DNA of 64,000 bases from Paenibacillus sp. 1781tsa1 (GCF_024159265.1 NZ_JAMYWY010000001.1:4898001-4962000); one strand, 5' to 3'. Positions 1-9,288 are shown, counted from the stretch's first letter. Made by a program: numbers and translations. Notes: generated by a model not told the origin, from the sequence alone.

Positions 1-738
1 CTCCAACCTGCGTAACTCTGGATCGGATGCATCCATTAGAACAAGTCCACTGCTGGCAAACAAGGCAGATATCATGCGGGCAAATGCATCACTCAGATTT
101 GAACTGGATTGATGGATCTCTGTGATACATTTCATCAATCCTGGTTTATGTATCGTATCAGGTAACAGATGTTCCACCTGTTCGATTACATTCATCCACT
201 GCTGCGTATCCACATGAACATTACTCACAGAATCCCTTCCTGCGAATCGTCCTTGTAACTTGACCTTCTTCATATCTCCTTGATGATCAGGTAGATACGT
301 ATGGTTAACCTCATCCCAGTCATGGTCTTCACCAGCAATCCAAAATACGGGGACTACCGGGCGTTGAAGTCTTTCTTCCGCTTCACGCGCAGCTGCCACT
401 ACGCTGGCGGCTTTGTATATGACGAACAGTGGTCCGGTGAGCAGACCGCTCTGCTGTCCTCCTGTAACCACTAGTGCATCTTGTTCTGCAAGACGTGTGA
501 TGGACGCATGAACCTCTCCATGGTCATTCACCCGCTTATTATATATACGTAAATACTCTGCCAGATCACGCCGATCAATACGTGTGTTTTCCGATTGGTC
601 CAGCCATTCGGCACGCGACTGAAGTCCTGATTCCCAGCGAATGTCATACTCGTAAAGGCCACGCGCAGCATCTCTTGAACAGATATAATCTTCTGCAAGT
701 CTTGATCCGCTGCGGAGTGCCTCGGTAATACCGTTCAT
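1..738 (-). CDS. bshC: BshC, bacillithiol synthase (N-terminal part)
   Basis: BshC adds cysteine to glucosamine-malate in the last step of synthesis of bacillithiol, the low-molecular-weight thiol of Bacillota. Only the first 246 codons are present; the gene runs off the left edge. The family is visible from TGGQQSGLLTGP (residues 92-103), followed by FWIAGEDHDWDEVNH, the nucleotide-binding-like core. The ATG at 738 has AGGAGG 8 nt upstream, and an in-frame TAG just before that site rules out a longer form. It is the next gene after the opp operon on the same strand, with a terminator between them. In Bacillus the same neighbourhood (panE-like gene, DUF3397, bshC, mraZ) leads into the division and cell-wall cluster. 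Identification is firm. Confidence 0.93.
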   Translation of the reverse strand, partial: MNGITEALRSGSRLAEDYICSRDAARGLYEYDIRWESGLQSRAEWLDQSENTRIDRRDLAEYLRIYNKRVNDHGEVHASITRLAEQDALVVTGGQQSGLLTGPLFVIYKAASVVAAAREAEERLQRPVVPVFWIAGEDHDWDEVNHTYLPDHQGDMKKVKLQGRFAGRDSVSNVHVDTQQWMNVIEQVEHLLPDTIHKPGLMKCITEIHQSSSNLSDAFARMISALFASSGLVLMDASDPELRRLE

Positions 739-823
739 GAGGTCTGCCTCCTATTCTGCTTCAAAGAGCCTTTCTTGATTGTACCGAATTCAAGGCCGCT
801 TCGTCAAAAGAAAGTGATTAAAA

Positions 824-854
824 TACGAAAAAAACCGCCGAACGAGTCGGCGGC
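824..854 (-). terminator. Rho-independent terminator of the opp operon
   Basis: On the minus strand, a GC stem (CCGCCG, 7-nt loop, CGGCGG; 835-853) is followed at once by a run of T. It lies about 40 nt past the stop codon of the fused ATPase gene and separates the opp operon from bshC. Confidence 0.85.
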
Positions 855-895
855 ACTTAATACATCAATAATAGCATATCGCTTTAATATTCCTA

Positions 896-2665
896 TTATA
901 CGTAAGGTTCTGCAACCCAGTGACCTTTGGAAACCTCAATCAATTGAGCATTTTCCAGATTGTACGGGTCATTTGCAGGACCACCGGATCCATTCTGAAT
1001 CGGGCTCATATGCTCTTCCGGCAGCAAGATGCGACGTTTGTTCGCTTCCACTTCCGGATCAGGTACAGGGATCGCTGAGAGCAACGTTTTCGTATAAGGG
1101 TGGACAGGGTTCGCATACAATTCTTCACTTTCTGCGAGCTCAACCACTTTACCCATATACATTACAGCTACACGGTCACTGATATGTTTAACCATCGACA
1201 AGTCATGCGCAATGAACAGATATGTCAAGCCGAGACGTTGCTGGAGTTCTTCAAGCAATTTAACGACCTGTGCCTGAATGGATACATCCAGTGCAGACAA
1301 TGGCTCATCACAGATGATGAATTTAGGGTCTACAGCAAGTGCACGCGCAATCCCGATCCGTTGTCTTTGACCACCAGAGAATTCATGTGGATAACGAAGT
1401 GCATGACTTGGATTCAGTCCTACCAGGTCAAGCAGCTCTTCCACTCTTCTCTTGCGCTCTTTAGAGCTGGAAGCCAGACCATGAATATCAAGGGACTCTC
1501 CGATAATATCCATAACATTGAAACGCGGGTTAAGGGATGCATATGGATCTTGGAAGATCATCTGCATATCTTTACGCATTTCTTTCATTTTGCGTGGGGA
1601 CAACTTGTAGATATCCGTTCCGTTGAAGTTAACACTTCCGCCAGTTGGCTCATAAAGACGCAGAATGGTTCGACCTGTTGTGGATTTACCACAGCCGGAC
1701 TCACCTACAACGCCAAGTGTTTCTCCTTCAAAGATATCAAAGCTTACGTCATTGACCGCTTTGAGAATGTTACCTTTACCCAAATTAAAGTACTGTTTCA
1801 AGTTTTTCACTTGTACCAGCGGCTTGTTGCTGCCTTTGATAATACCAGCTGGAGCTGGTTTTTCCTTTTTGGGCTCGTCCAGGCGAGGTAAAGCATTGAG
1901 CAATTTAATCGTATATGGATGTTGTGGGTTACTGAAGATTTCAGCAGTTGTTCCTGTTTCAACAACTTCGCCTTCCTTCATAACAACAACACGGTCACAC
2001 ATACCCGCTACGACACCAAGGTCATGCGTAATCAGCATAATTGATGTTCCAAGCTTTTGCTGCATGTCTTTCATGACATCCAGAATTTGAGCCTGAATGG
2101 TAACGTCAAGTGCAGTTGTCGGCTCATCCGCAATCAGAAGGGATGGACGACATGCAAGCGCGATTGCAATCATGGCACGCTGACGCATACCACCAGAGAA
2201 TTGGTGTGGATAATGATTCATGCGGATTGCCGCATTTTTAATTCCTACAAGTTCCAGCATTTCCAAAGCAGCTTTATCCGCCGCTTGTTTGGACATGTTC
2301 TGATGCTTGCGCAATACTTCGGTAATTTGTTTACCAATTTTAATGGTAGGATTCAAAGAAGTCATTGGATCTTGGAAGATCATACCGATATCTTTACCAC
2401 GAATCGCTTCCATTTGTTTGTCTGTCTTATTCAGCAGGTCTTGCCCGTGAAAAGTAATTTCTCCGCTTTTGACCTTCGAAGGCGGGGAGGGAATCAATTT
2501 CATGATGGTTTGGGCGGTAACACTCTTACCACTACCAGATTCACCTACGATCCCCAGCGTCTCTCCTTTGCCAATTTCAAAACTCACATTTTTAACCGCA
2601 TCAAATTCACCAGAGCGCGTTGAGAATGATACGCTCAAGTCCTTGACTGTTAAAATCGGCTCCAT
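896..2665 (-). CDS. Oligopeptide ABC transporter, fused double ATPase (OppD-OppF type)
   Basis: This cytoplasmic subunit powers peptide import through the OppB/OppC permease. The 589 residues hold two complete ABC ATPase domains in one chain. The first has Walker A GESGSGKS at 41-48, signature FSGGMRQR and Walker B LLIADEP. The second has Walker A GESGCGKST near residue 318, FSGGQRQR and FIICDEP. Each half ends in the oligopeptide-transporter C-terminal extension (NPQHPYTIKLL, NPVHPYTKTLL). Most Opp/Dpp systems encode OppD and OppF separately, and this looks like a full-length fusion. It is the last gene of the operon, 17 nt behind oppC, and ends at a terminator. Peptide specificity cannot be read from the sequence. 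Confidence 0.94.
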   Translation of the reverse strand: MEPILTVKDLSVSFSTRSGEFDAVKNVSFEIGKGETLGIVGESGSGKSVTAQTIMKLIPSPPSKVKSGEITFHGQDLLNKTDKQMEAIRGKDIGMIFQDPMTSLNPTIKIGKQITEVLRKHQNMSKQAADKAALEMLELVGIKNAAIRMNHYPHQFSGGMRQRAMIAIALACRPSLLIADEPTTALDVTIQAQILDVMKDMQQKLGTSIMLITHDLGVVAGMCDRVVVMKEGEVVETGTTAEIFSNPQHPYTIKLLNALPRLDEPKKEKPAPAGIIKGSNKPLVQVKNLKQYFNLGKGNILKAVNDVSFDIFEGETLGVVGESGCGKSTTGRTILRLYEPTGGSVNFNGTDIYKLSPRKMKEMRKDMQMIFQDPYASLNPRFNVMDIIGESLDIHGLASSSKERKRRVEELLDLVGLNPSHALRYPHEFSGGQRQRIGIARALAVDPKFIICDEPLSALDVSIQAQVVKLLEELQQRLGLTYLFIAHDLSMVKHISDRVAVMYMGKVVELAESEELYANPVHPYTKTLLSAIPVPDPEVEANKRRILLPEEHMSPIQNGSGGPANDPYNLENAQLIEVSKGHWVAEPYV

Positions 2666-2682
2666 AATCCCACCTCCTATTT

Positions 2683-3609
2683 CTATTTACGTAATTTCGG
2701 ATCAAGCGCGTCGCGCAGACCATCACCGAGCAAGTTAAATGCAAGCATAGTCAGTACCATCAGACCCGCTGGGAACCACATCCGCCAAGGATACAGCGTC
2801 CAGCCTGTGAGAGCGTCATTAATCATGGATCCCAGGGATGATCTCGGTGCAGATACACCAAGTCCGAGGAAGCTCAGAAACGCCTCAGCAAAAATCGCGT
2901 TAGGAATAGACAATGTCAACGTTACGATAATCGGACCAACTGCATTTGGCAACAAGTGACGGAACAATTGACGTCCGGTACTTGCACCCATGGAGCGGGC
3001 CGCGAGAATGAAGTCTCTGTTTTTGAGTTGCATAATCTCACCACGTACAATCCAGGACATACTGATCCAGCCGGTAATGGTGAGGGCTATGATGATGGTT
3101 GTCAGACTTGGTTCCAATACAACCAACAACAAGATAACAACGAGCATGTAAGGCAGGGAATACAGGATTTCGGAGAATTTGTTCATGATACCATCAACAC
3201 GTCCACCGTAGTAACCCATAATCGCACCATAGATTACACCAATAACAAGGTCAATTAGAGCTGCTGCCAAGCCGACAGTAAGGGATACACGAGCACCAAC
3301 CCATGTTCTTACCCATACATCACGACCAAGTTCATCCGTACCAAACCAATGCTCTGCACTTGGTGCCGCGTTGGCATTCATCAAATCATTGGAATAATAA
3401 TTATAACTTGTAAACAAAGAAGTTGGACCAATCAAAGCGAAAATCACGACAAGAACCAATACACTCAGACTTATCATTGCAGCCTTATTGGTTGCAAGTC
3501 TGTACATGGCATCTTTAAAAAGGGATACACTTTCTTGCGGTTTAACCGCTGCCTGACTAGTCAGGTTCGTGTTCGCCGTTTCATTCTTTTTATTATTCGT
3601 GCCAGACAA
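2683..3609 (-). CDS. oppC: Oligopeptide ABC transporter permease OppC
   Basis: Inner-membrane permease subunit of 308 residues. A hydrophilic N-terminus is followed by one membrane helix (near 40-60), then the DppC/OppC transmembrane domain with about five more helices. The ATPase-docking EAA-type loop reads roughly RSMGASTGRQLFRHLLPN. An HWFGTDELGRDVW segment typical of OppC follows the first helix. The gene starts 2 nt after oppB stops and is followed at 17 nt by the fused ATPase gene, so translation is probably coupled. The final residues DALDPKLRK are the usual OppC ending. Confidence 0.95.
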   Translation of the reverse strand: MSGTNNKKNETANTNLTSQAAVKPQESVSLFKDAMYRLATNKAAMISLSVLVLVVIFALIGPTSLFTSYNYYSNDLMNANAAPSAEHWFGTDELGRDVWVRTWVGARVSLTVGLAAALIDLVIGVIYGAIMGYYGGRVDGIMNKFSEILYSLPYMLVVILLLVVLEPSLTTIIIALTITGWISMSWIVRGEIMQLKNRDFILAARSMGASTGRQLFRHLLPNAVGPIIVTLTLSIPNAIFAEAFLSFLGLGVSAPRSSLGSMINDALTGWTLYPWRMWFPAGLMVLTMLAFNLLGDGLRDALDPKLRK

Positions 3610-3611
3610 CG

Positions 3612-4544
3612 TTATGCCCCCTTCCGGCTTTCCAGCTTGATTCTAGGATCAATTAGTACATAAGCGATATCCGTCAGGAAGCGTGCCAACATGAGGAGAA
3701 TACCATAGAAAATTGTGATACCCATAATCATGGTGTAATCCCGGTTAGTGATACTTTCTACGAATACTTTACCAATTCCCCCGATGTTAAAGATCTGTTC
3801 AATAACAACGGAACCTGTGATGATGTTTGCTGTCATTGGACCAACATAAGTTACTACTGGCAAAATACCATTTCGTACAACGTGTTTAAACATAATCGCT
3901 GGCCATTTTAAACCTTTGGCTTTAGCTGTTTTGATATAATCTGCATGTAAAACTTCCAGCATGCTGGAACGAGTCAAACGTGCGATAAAGGCAATTGGTG
4001 ATGCAGACAATGCTGCAACTGGGAGTACATAGTCAAGCGGTCCATCGAAGCCCATAACGTTGAACCATCCCAATTTGAAAGCAAAGACATATTGCAATAA
4101 TGAGGCAAGCAAGAAGCTCGGAACAGCAATACCTATGACAGCGACAACCATGGTAACATCATCAATCAATTTGCGGTGATAAACTGCTGCGAGAAGCCCC
4201 AACAGTACACCAACAATAATGGAGATGAGGATTGCAAAGATCCCAAGCTTCAGTGAAGCCGTGAATGTTTGAGTAATCATATCCGTTACGTCTTGATTCA
4301 GATACCTCATCGAAACGCCGAAATCCCCTTTAAGGATTCCACCCATATACTTCAGGTATTGTTCATACATCGGTTTATCCAAACCGTACTTAACTTCTAA
4401 GAGTGCACGAATTTCTGGCGACAGTTTCTTTTCTGCTGTAAACGGATCACCAGGAATGGCCTTCATCAGGAAGAAAGTCAGCGATGCGAGTATGAAAAGC
4501 GATAGCAGCATAAATAGTAGTTTTTTCAACACATACTTAACCAA
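3612..4544 (-). CDS. oppB: Oligopeptide ABC transporter permease OppB
   Basis: Partner permease of OppC, 310 residues, with an N-terminal membrane helix, the GDPF periplasmic loop segment, and five further helices with the EAA loop (KTAKAKGLKWPAIMFKHV). The frame is open upstream to 4694, but the extra 50 residues match no OppB and overlap the intercistronic terminator. I therefore place the start at TTG 4544 (product MVKYVLKKLLF), which has GGAGGT 9 nt upstream and gives the usual family length. It is the second cistron, about 190 nt behind oppA. Confidence 0.92.
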   Translation of the reverse strand: MVKYVLKKLLFMLLSLFILASLTFFLMKAIPGDPFTAEKKLSPEIRALLEVKYGLDKPMYEQYLKYMGGILKGDFGVSMRYLNQDVTDMITQTFTASLKLGIFAILISIIVGVLLGLLAAVYHRKLIDDVTMVVAVIGIAVPSFLLASLLQYVFAFKLGWFNVMGFDGPLDYVLPVAALSASPIAFIARLTRSSMLEVLHADYIKTAKAKGLKWPAIMFKHVVRNGILPVVTYVGPMTANIITGSVVIEQIFNIGGIGKVFVESITNRDYTMIMGITIFYGILLMLARFLTDIAYVLIDPRIKLESRKGA

Positions 4545-4663
4545 CCCTTGCACACCTCCACAAACAATATTTTGTATACAAATCGATTGTAGAATTAGAC
4601 AGAAATAAAGTCCAATCCATTTATCGGAAATTTCAAGAATTATAAGGAAAATCGGTGCACATA

Positions 4664-4709
4664 CAAAAAAATCGGGATATATATGGAATTCCACATATAT
4701 ATCCCGAAG
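4664..4709 (-). terminator. Intercistronic terminator between oppA and oppB
   Basis: On the minus strand a long stem (TCGGGATATATATG paired with its complement, 4672-4708) is followed by TTTTTTT. It lies 26 nt after the oppA stop and before oppBC-ATPase. Partial termination here would give more binding protein than transporter, a common arrangement for ABC importers. Confidence 0.85.
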
Positions 4710-4734
4710 TAATCATATTAGACTTCAGAACAAC

Positions 4735-6432
4735 TTATTTCTCTTCCAGATATGCACGAGTGAAGTCAATAGCTCCACTGAAATCAAGTTGTACGCCTTT
4801 CAGGTAAGGCTTAGTCAAAGATACGTTAGTGTAGTAATAGATTGGCATAACGCCCATTTCATCTTGAATCAGGATTTTCTCAGCGTCAGCAAATGCAGCC
4901 ATACGTGCAGCTGGATCAGCGGATTTTACAGTTTCTTTAACATCTTTGTCATACTGTTCGTTGCTGAATTTGGAATCATTGTTTGTGTTTCCAGTAGTCC
5001 ACATTTCCAAGAAGTTGTATGGATCGTTGTAGTCAGCAGACCAACCTGCACGAGCTACTTGGAAGTTTTGGTTTTGACGGTTCTCAAGGAATACGCCCCA
5101 CTCTTGGTTTTCTGTTTTCACATCAACACCAAGATTTTGTTTCCACATATCAGCAATTGCCAAAGCGATTTTCGCGTGACCATCACTTGTGTTGTAGATC
5201 AAAGTTACAGCTGGCAATGTTGTGTAACCTTCTTCTTTCATACCTTCAGCAAGCAATTTTTTAGCTTCATCCACATTTTCTGTGAAGTAATCGTCTTTGT
5301 GCTCATCACGGAATTCGCCGTTTTCACCACGGATACCTGGAGGTACAAAGCCGAATGCTGGAATTTGACCACCTTGTGTTACTTTGTCAACAATCAGTTG
5401 ACGTTGAATTGCCATTGCAAATGCTTTACGGATTTTAACGTTGTTAAATGGTGCTTCGTTTACGTTGAACTGGTAGTAGTACGTACTTGCAATACCAGTA
5501 GCTTTGAACTCGTCCGGCAATTCCGCTTTTACAGAAGGAATTTGGTCGGATGGAATTTCACCGTTAGGTGCACCAGTGTAGTCCAATTGTCCTGATTTGT
5601 AAGCTTGCAGTTCGGAAGCACTGCTGTTTGTCAGAGACATATCGATTTGAGCCAGTTTGATGTCAGCAGCTGCATGATAACCATCGTTTTTCTTCACAAC
5701 AATTTTTTGACCTTTAGCGTATTGATCCATTACAAATGGTCCGTTAACGATCATGTTTTTGTAGTCTGTGAAGAATTTGTCATTTGTATCAGCAGATGCA
5801 TGTACTGGATAGTACGTGTAGAATGCTGTCAGACCCAAGAAGTAAGGTGTTGGGTTTTCCAACGTTACTTCAAGCGTGTGCTCATCAGTGGCTTTAACAC
5901 CTACTTGAGAGAAGTCTGTGATTTTAGTACCTTTATATGTTTCGTCTTTGCTCAGGTTGTAACCTTCAGCACCTTTGATGTAGTACAATTGGTATGCATA
6001 TGGAGAAGCTGTTTCCGGTTTCAAAGCGCGTTCCCAAGAACGAACAAAGTCTTCGGCAGTGATTGCATCACCGTTGCTCCATTTGGCATCCGGGTTCAGG
6101 TTGAAAACATATTTCAAACCATCTTCGGAGATTGTCCAGTCTTTAGCAACACCTGGAGCTTCTTTACCATCAGCATCGATGCGTACAAGACCTTCATACA
6201 AGAATTTCAGAACTGTGTTGGTTTGGCTGTCTTTTGCTTGAGCCGGGTCCAACGTAGGAGGTTCAGCTGACAGGTTGATTTTCAGAATTTGATCTTTAGC
6301 AAGACCATTTCCTTCGCTTGCAGAACCAGTATCGGTGTTACCTGTGCCTTCGTTTTTCGATCCGCACGCTGCAAGTACGGTACCGAACGCCAAAATCAGC
6401 GTCAAAAGGACTAATAGACTTTTCCTTTTCAT
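4735..6432 (-). CDS. oppA: Oligopeptide-binding lipoprotein OppA
   Basis: Surface lipoprotein that captures peptides for the OppBC-ATPase transporter. The 565 residues begin with a lipoprotein signal peptide whose lipobox LAAC places the lipid-modified cysteine at residue 23. The mature part is a family 5 solute-binding protein: LSAEPPTLDPAQ near the N-terminus, WSNGDAITAEDFVRSWERAL, and the MPIYYYTNV segment near the end. This length and the FVRSWERALKP signature fit the OppA/DppE peptide-binding group rather than nickel binders. The ATG at 6432 has an AGGGGGA site. It is first in the operon and is followed by a terminator before oppB. The ligand range is unknown. Confidence 0.95.
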   Translation of the reverse strand: MKRKSLLVLLTLILAFGTVLAACGSKNEGTGNTDTGSASEGNGLAKDQILKINLSAEPPTLDPAQAKDSQTNTVLKFLYEGLVRIDADGKEAPGVAKDWTISEDGLKYVFNLNPDAKWSNGDAITAEDFVRSWERALKPETASPYAYQLYYIKGAEGYNLSKDETYKGTKITDFSQVGVKATDEHTLEVTLENPTPYFLGLTAFYTYYPVHASADTNDKFFTDYKNMIVNGPFVMDQYAKGQKIVVKKNDGYHAAADIKLAQIDMSLTNSSASELQAYKSGQLDYTGAPNGEIPSDQIPSVKAELPDEFKATGIASTYYYQFNVNEAPFNNVKIRKAFAMAIQRQLIVDKVTQGGQIPAFGFVPPGIRGENGEFRDEHKDDYFTENVDEAKKLLAEGMKEEGYTTLPAVTLIYNTSDGHAKIALAIADMWKQNLGVDVKTENQEWGVFLENRQNQNFQVARAGWSADYNDPYNFLEMWTTGNTNNDSKFSNEQYDKDVKETVKSADPAARMAAFADAEKILIQDEMGVMPIYYYTNVSLTKPYLKGVQLDFSGAIDFTRAYLEEK

Positions 6433-6493
6433 CTAACACGTTCCCCCTAAATTGATATGGTTTATATGTTTATAGATTATACAACCACCGGTC

Positions 6494-6530
6494 AAAAAAA
6501 TCTACATTACTTTTTCAGAAAGTAATGTTT
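6494..6530. terminator. Bidirectional terminator between DUF3397 gene and oppA
   Basis: A 9-bp stem (CATTACTTT / AAAGTAATG, 6505-6527) has T-runs on both sides: TTTTTTT directly after it on the plus strand and after a TAGA spacer on the minus strand. It would end the rsfA-panE-DUF3397 transcripts before oppA. Confidence 0.75.
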
Positions 6531-6585
6531 TTTTCAGTTTTCGACAAAATCGACACATTTTTTAGCCCTTTTGCGTTATGTATCC

Positions 6586-6960
6586 TTACATCTGTTGCAT
6601 GAAGTATCTAATTAATCCAAATAAAGTAAACAAAACATACCCGAAACTCATAATTACAAAAGCCATGCGCCATACGGCCCGGAACATTCTACCCCCATCG
6701 ACCTTACCTTTTAGTCGATTTTGCGCACCTCCGATGAATCCAAGTGCTAGTAGTATGAGTAATAATGTCAGATAAAAACCAAAATTCGAATCAAATGTTA
6801 AGTTGAATAACGCTGAAACTGAAAATACAAGAAAAAAAGTGGTTACATCCATTGCTGTCCGCAATGCTGTGCGCTTGTCTTTTTTCCAAATGTACATTCC
6901 CCAATAGACGAGAAAGAACGGAAAAAAAGGTAATATACTCAACACAATAAAAAGTCCCAT
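6586..6960 (-). CDS. DUF3397 family membrane protein
   Basis: A 124-residue integral membrane protein with four predicted helices (about 3-20, 38-54, 62-80 and 97-118) separated by short basic loops such as WKKDKR and AQNRLKGK. This matches the DUF3397 family, which in Bacillales usually sits between the panE-like ylbQ and bshC, as here apart from the inserted opp operon. Its start codon overlaps the panE stop by 1 nt, indicating translational coupling. No function is established for the family, and nothing here suggests enzymatic activity. Confidence 0.8.
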   Translation of the reverse strand: MGLFIVLSILPFFPFFLVYWGMYIWKKDKRTALRTAMDVTTFFLVFSVSALFNLTFDSNFGFYLTLLLILLALGFIGGAQNRLKGKVDGGRMFRAVWRMAFVIMSFGYVLFTLFGLIRYFMQQM

Positions 6961-7919
6961 TAATTCACTCCTTCCGTTTGCATTCCTTCAATCAGATGAA
7001 GCAGTAGTTCATGTGTAGGTGCAGCAAGTCCCGACTTTTGTGCCATCCTTACAATATGTCCGTTAATTGATCCAACTTCTGTACCACGTCCAGCGAGAAC
7101 ATCTGCAAGCATCGAAGAAGTGTTCGTGGCAGTCGAACGGCAGACTAATATCAGTTGATCCCACATATCCTGATCCAAACATATTCCACGTTCAGAGTAG
7201 ACTAACAATACTTCATCATATAATTGGCGCATTAGCCTCTTGCGTTCTTCGGTGATGATTAATTCTCCATTAGGGATTCGCCATAACGCTGTAAGCGGGT
7301 TAATGACTGCGTTAATTAATAGTTTCCTGTATATCAGCTTATCGATTTCATTCGACACTGTGCAGTCAAATCCTGCCTGCTCCAGGAGCCTTGAAAGAGT
7401 AAATATTCTTTCTTCCTCTATAGAGATAGAAGCTTCTATATGTATATTACGACTTCCCAACCTGGTTTCACCCGCCCCTGCACGAGTCACCTGACGCTGT
7501 GAACGCTTCGCACCCTCTGTTGTAACCGCACTACAGAGAAGCGAATTTGGCATAGCCGCATGAAGTTTTTCCAGATGGCCCATCCCATTTTGAAAACAAG
7601 CGATATTCAGCATATGATCTTGTAATGGACTAATCTCATGAATGAAATCATCAATGCCTGTCTGCTTAACCATGAGCAGTAACCATTCTCCGGGCGTGTT
7701 CTTCCATGTGTCAGGAAGCTCACATATGGGTTTCGCCTGTATTTGATCCGGTAGAATATGTATCTCCTTGTCTCGTTCCACAAGGGTTACTCCATCATGG
7801 CTGAGAAGGTCTGCCTGAGCCGTTGTTCTAGTCCAGAATCTGACCTGGTTACCTGTCAACAACAGTTTCCCACCATATAAAAGACCCAGCGCCCCCGCTC
7901 CAACGATGTCAATGATCAT
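6960..7919 (-). CDS. panE: 2-dehydropantoate 2-reductase (PanE/YlbQ family)
   Basis: NADPH-dependent reductase converting ketopantoate to pantoate in pantothenate and CoA synthesis. The N-terminus reads MIIDIVGAGALG, with the GxGxxG dinucleotide loop, and the C-terminal ApbA domain carries NAVINPLTAL and the ending VGSINGHIV typical of the family. A GTG at 7928 lies directly on the ribosome binding site. The ATG at 7919 is spaced 8 nt from AGGAG and starts the conserved beta strand, so I use it (319 residues). Coupled to the DUF3397 gene. A paralogue acting on another keto acid cannot be excluded. Confidence 0.88.
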   Translation of the reverse strand: MIIDIVGAGALGLLYGGKLLLTGNQVRFWTRTTAQADLLSHDGVTLVERDKEIHILPDQIQAKPICELPDTWKNTPGEWLLLMVKQTGIDDFIHEISPLQDHMLNIACFQNGMGHLEKLHAAMPNSLLCSAVTTEGAKRSQRQVTRAGAGETRLGSRNIHIEASISIEEERIFTLSRLLEQAGFDCTVSNEIDKLIYRKLLINAVINPLTALWRIPNGELIITEERKRLMRQLYDEVLLVYSERGICLDQDMWDQLILVCRSTATNTSSMLADVLAGRGTEVGSINGHIVRMAQKSGLAAPTHELLLHLIEGMQTEGVN

Positions 7920-7982
7920 ATCATGCACTCCTATCCGCTTCAGTAGTTACGCTTCCCTTATCTATAATAGAACAAAAACACT

Positions 7983-8033
7983 AAACTAAAAACCCGTCAT
8001 ACCTGCCGTTGTGTAACGGAGGTGTGACGGGTT
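7983..8033 (-). terminator. Terminator downstream of the rsfA-like gene
   Basis: A long imperfect stem (AACCCGTCA...CCGTT against AACGG...TGACGGGTT, 7991-8033) is followed on the minus strand by TTTTTAGTTTAG. It separates the rsfA-like gene from panE. Confidence 0.8.
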
Positions 8034-8069
8034 CATACCTGACTCTCACAAATCAGACGTCTGTACTTG

Positions 8070-8720
8070 CTATTCAATTCGTTCCAGATTCCCGTTGGCA
8101 TCCATCTTGAAACGTGTTTTGAGTTCTTCTTCTTCTTCGGACAAAAATGCGAGTCTACGAGCTCGATCCATAATCTGAATCAAAGCTTTGTAGTCGTCAT
8201 TCACCACGCGGTAATCCGTCTGAACTTCATTCACTTCCTTGGAGAGACGGTCATTCTCAAGACGCAGTTCAAGCAACTCATCTTCTTTCTCCCGAAGCTC
8301 CTTCTCCAGCATCTTGAGTTGACGATTGCTCTCCTGCACGGTTCCCTTCCATTGTCGCAGGAAGCGGATTACTGCATCCATCGATAATGAATCGTCTGAA
8401 ATCCCATCTGATTTGTACAGATGCTCTTCTGTGTCCAGTGTAGACAATGCTGCAACCTGTGGTCCAAGCATAGCTGGCTGCTTTCTGAGATAACTTCGTT
8501 TTTGCCGTTGTGCCTTGGCGTTACTGATGGCAGACTCATACTTTTTACGTACACAACTGTTCCAGCGAAAACCGCATGCGGCAGATGTTCTGCCTATTTT
8601 TTCGCCTACCTCTTCAAAAGCGGCCAATTGTGTACTGCCTTCCCGAATATGACGCAAAGTAACCTCAGCCAATATCAAATCGTCCTCTGTACTCCAAGCA
8701 TCCTGTCTCACTGCAGTCAT
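8070..8720 (-). CDS. RsfA/YlbO-family sporulation transcription factor
   Basis: Predicted DNA-binding regulator of 216 residues. The first 60 residues form a Myb/SANT-like helix-turn-helix (WSTEDDLILAEVTLRHIREG, then FEEVGEKIGRTSAACGFRWN). A basic linker leads to a long C-terminal coiled coil rich in Glu/Leu (about 130-205). This architecture is that of RsfA and YlbO, forespore regulators in B. subtilis, and ylbO lies next to ylbQ there as it lies next to panE here. ATG 8720 is preferred over an upstream in-frame start because GGAGGG lies 9 nt before it. Its targets in this organism are unknown. Confidence 0.85.
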   Translation of the reverse strand: MTAVRQDAWSTEDDLILAEVTLRHIREGSTQLAAFEEVGEKIGRTSAACGFRWNSCVRKKYESAISNAKAQRQKRSYLRKQPAMLGPQVAALSTLDTEEHLYKSDGISDDSLSMDAVIRFLRQWKGTVQESNRQLKMLEKELREKEDELLELRLENDRLSKEVNEVQTDYRVVNDDYKALIQIMDRARRLAFLSEEEEELKTRFKMDANGNLERIE

Positions 8721-8961
8721 GCTATAATACCCTCCTAACAACATCCTAAAATAACCGTCCGCATTACCGGAAGCCCGGTATGTGAATTAGGTATAAAAGC
8801 TGCTTCATTCATTCTTATGCCTCTCATAGAGTTCATAGAATTGATTTCATACTAAAATGTATTTCCACATTCAGGCTTGCTCATACGTGACACATGTAAA
8901 ACATATCCCGCTACACTTACTTTGAGCGAAAAAAAAGAATTCGCTTTCATATCCAAATTTG

Positions 8962-8990
8962 TTTACACGTTTTTCCTTTCCCGGTATAAT
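8962..8990 (+). promoter_or_regulatory. Sigma-A promoter of the DUF2626 gene
   Basis: TTTACA at 8962-8967 and a perfect TATAAT at 8985-8990 are separated by 17 bp, 45 nt upstream of the GTG start at 9036. It is one of the clearest vegetative promoters in the window. Confidence 0.85.
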
Positions 8991-9035
8991 GTTGTGTAGA
9001 CAATCTATGATCGTACTTAGAGAGGAGGATTTACC

Positions 9036-9272
9036 GTGGCACGCATGTTTCGGGTACTCGGGTTCTTCACGCTTGCGATTGGCCTGATGGCTTTTGCGGG
9101 AGATCTGGTCGAAATGGCTTTGCTTTTTTTCCTGCAGACTGCGTTTTTTGTCATTTTGGGATACTTGAAATTTACTGAAAGAACGTACATATTGCTCTTC
9201 TGGGGTTATATGATCGTCACATTCACGGGGTTCAGCTACTGGACCGTATTCCAAATGGGTTTGCCGCTATAA
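9036..9272 (+). CDS. DUF2626 family small membrane protein (YqgY-like)
   Basis: A 78-residue protein made almost entirely of three hydrophobic helices (about 5-22, 27-45 and 50-70), matching DUF2626 (B. subtilis YqgY). The MFRVLGF start and the LKFTERTYI loop are characteristic. GTG start with GAGGAGG 7 nt upstream. It is a single-gene unit with its own sigma-A promoter and terminator. The function of the family is unknown. Confidence 0.82.
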   Translation: MARMFRVLGFFTLAIGLMAFAGDLVEMALLFFLQTAFFVILGYLKFTERTYILLFWGYMIVTFTGFSYWTVFQMGLPL

Positions 9273-9288
9273 TCCACCTGCAGCATCA

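Noticed and set aside
1100..1891. 263-codon plus-strand reading frame
   Set aside because: It runs antisense through the oppDF ATPase gene, whose motifs are unmistakable. Its translation has no family features and no ribosome binding site.
7919..7928. GTG start of panE
   Set aside because: It would place the ribosome binding site directly against the codon. The ATG 9 nt further in has correct spacing and starts the conserved sequence.
8871..9254. 127-codon minus-strand reading frame
   Set aside because: It covers the promoter and opposite strand of the DUF2626 gene, is Lys/Glu/Gln-rich, and has no ribosome binding site.
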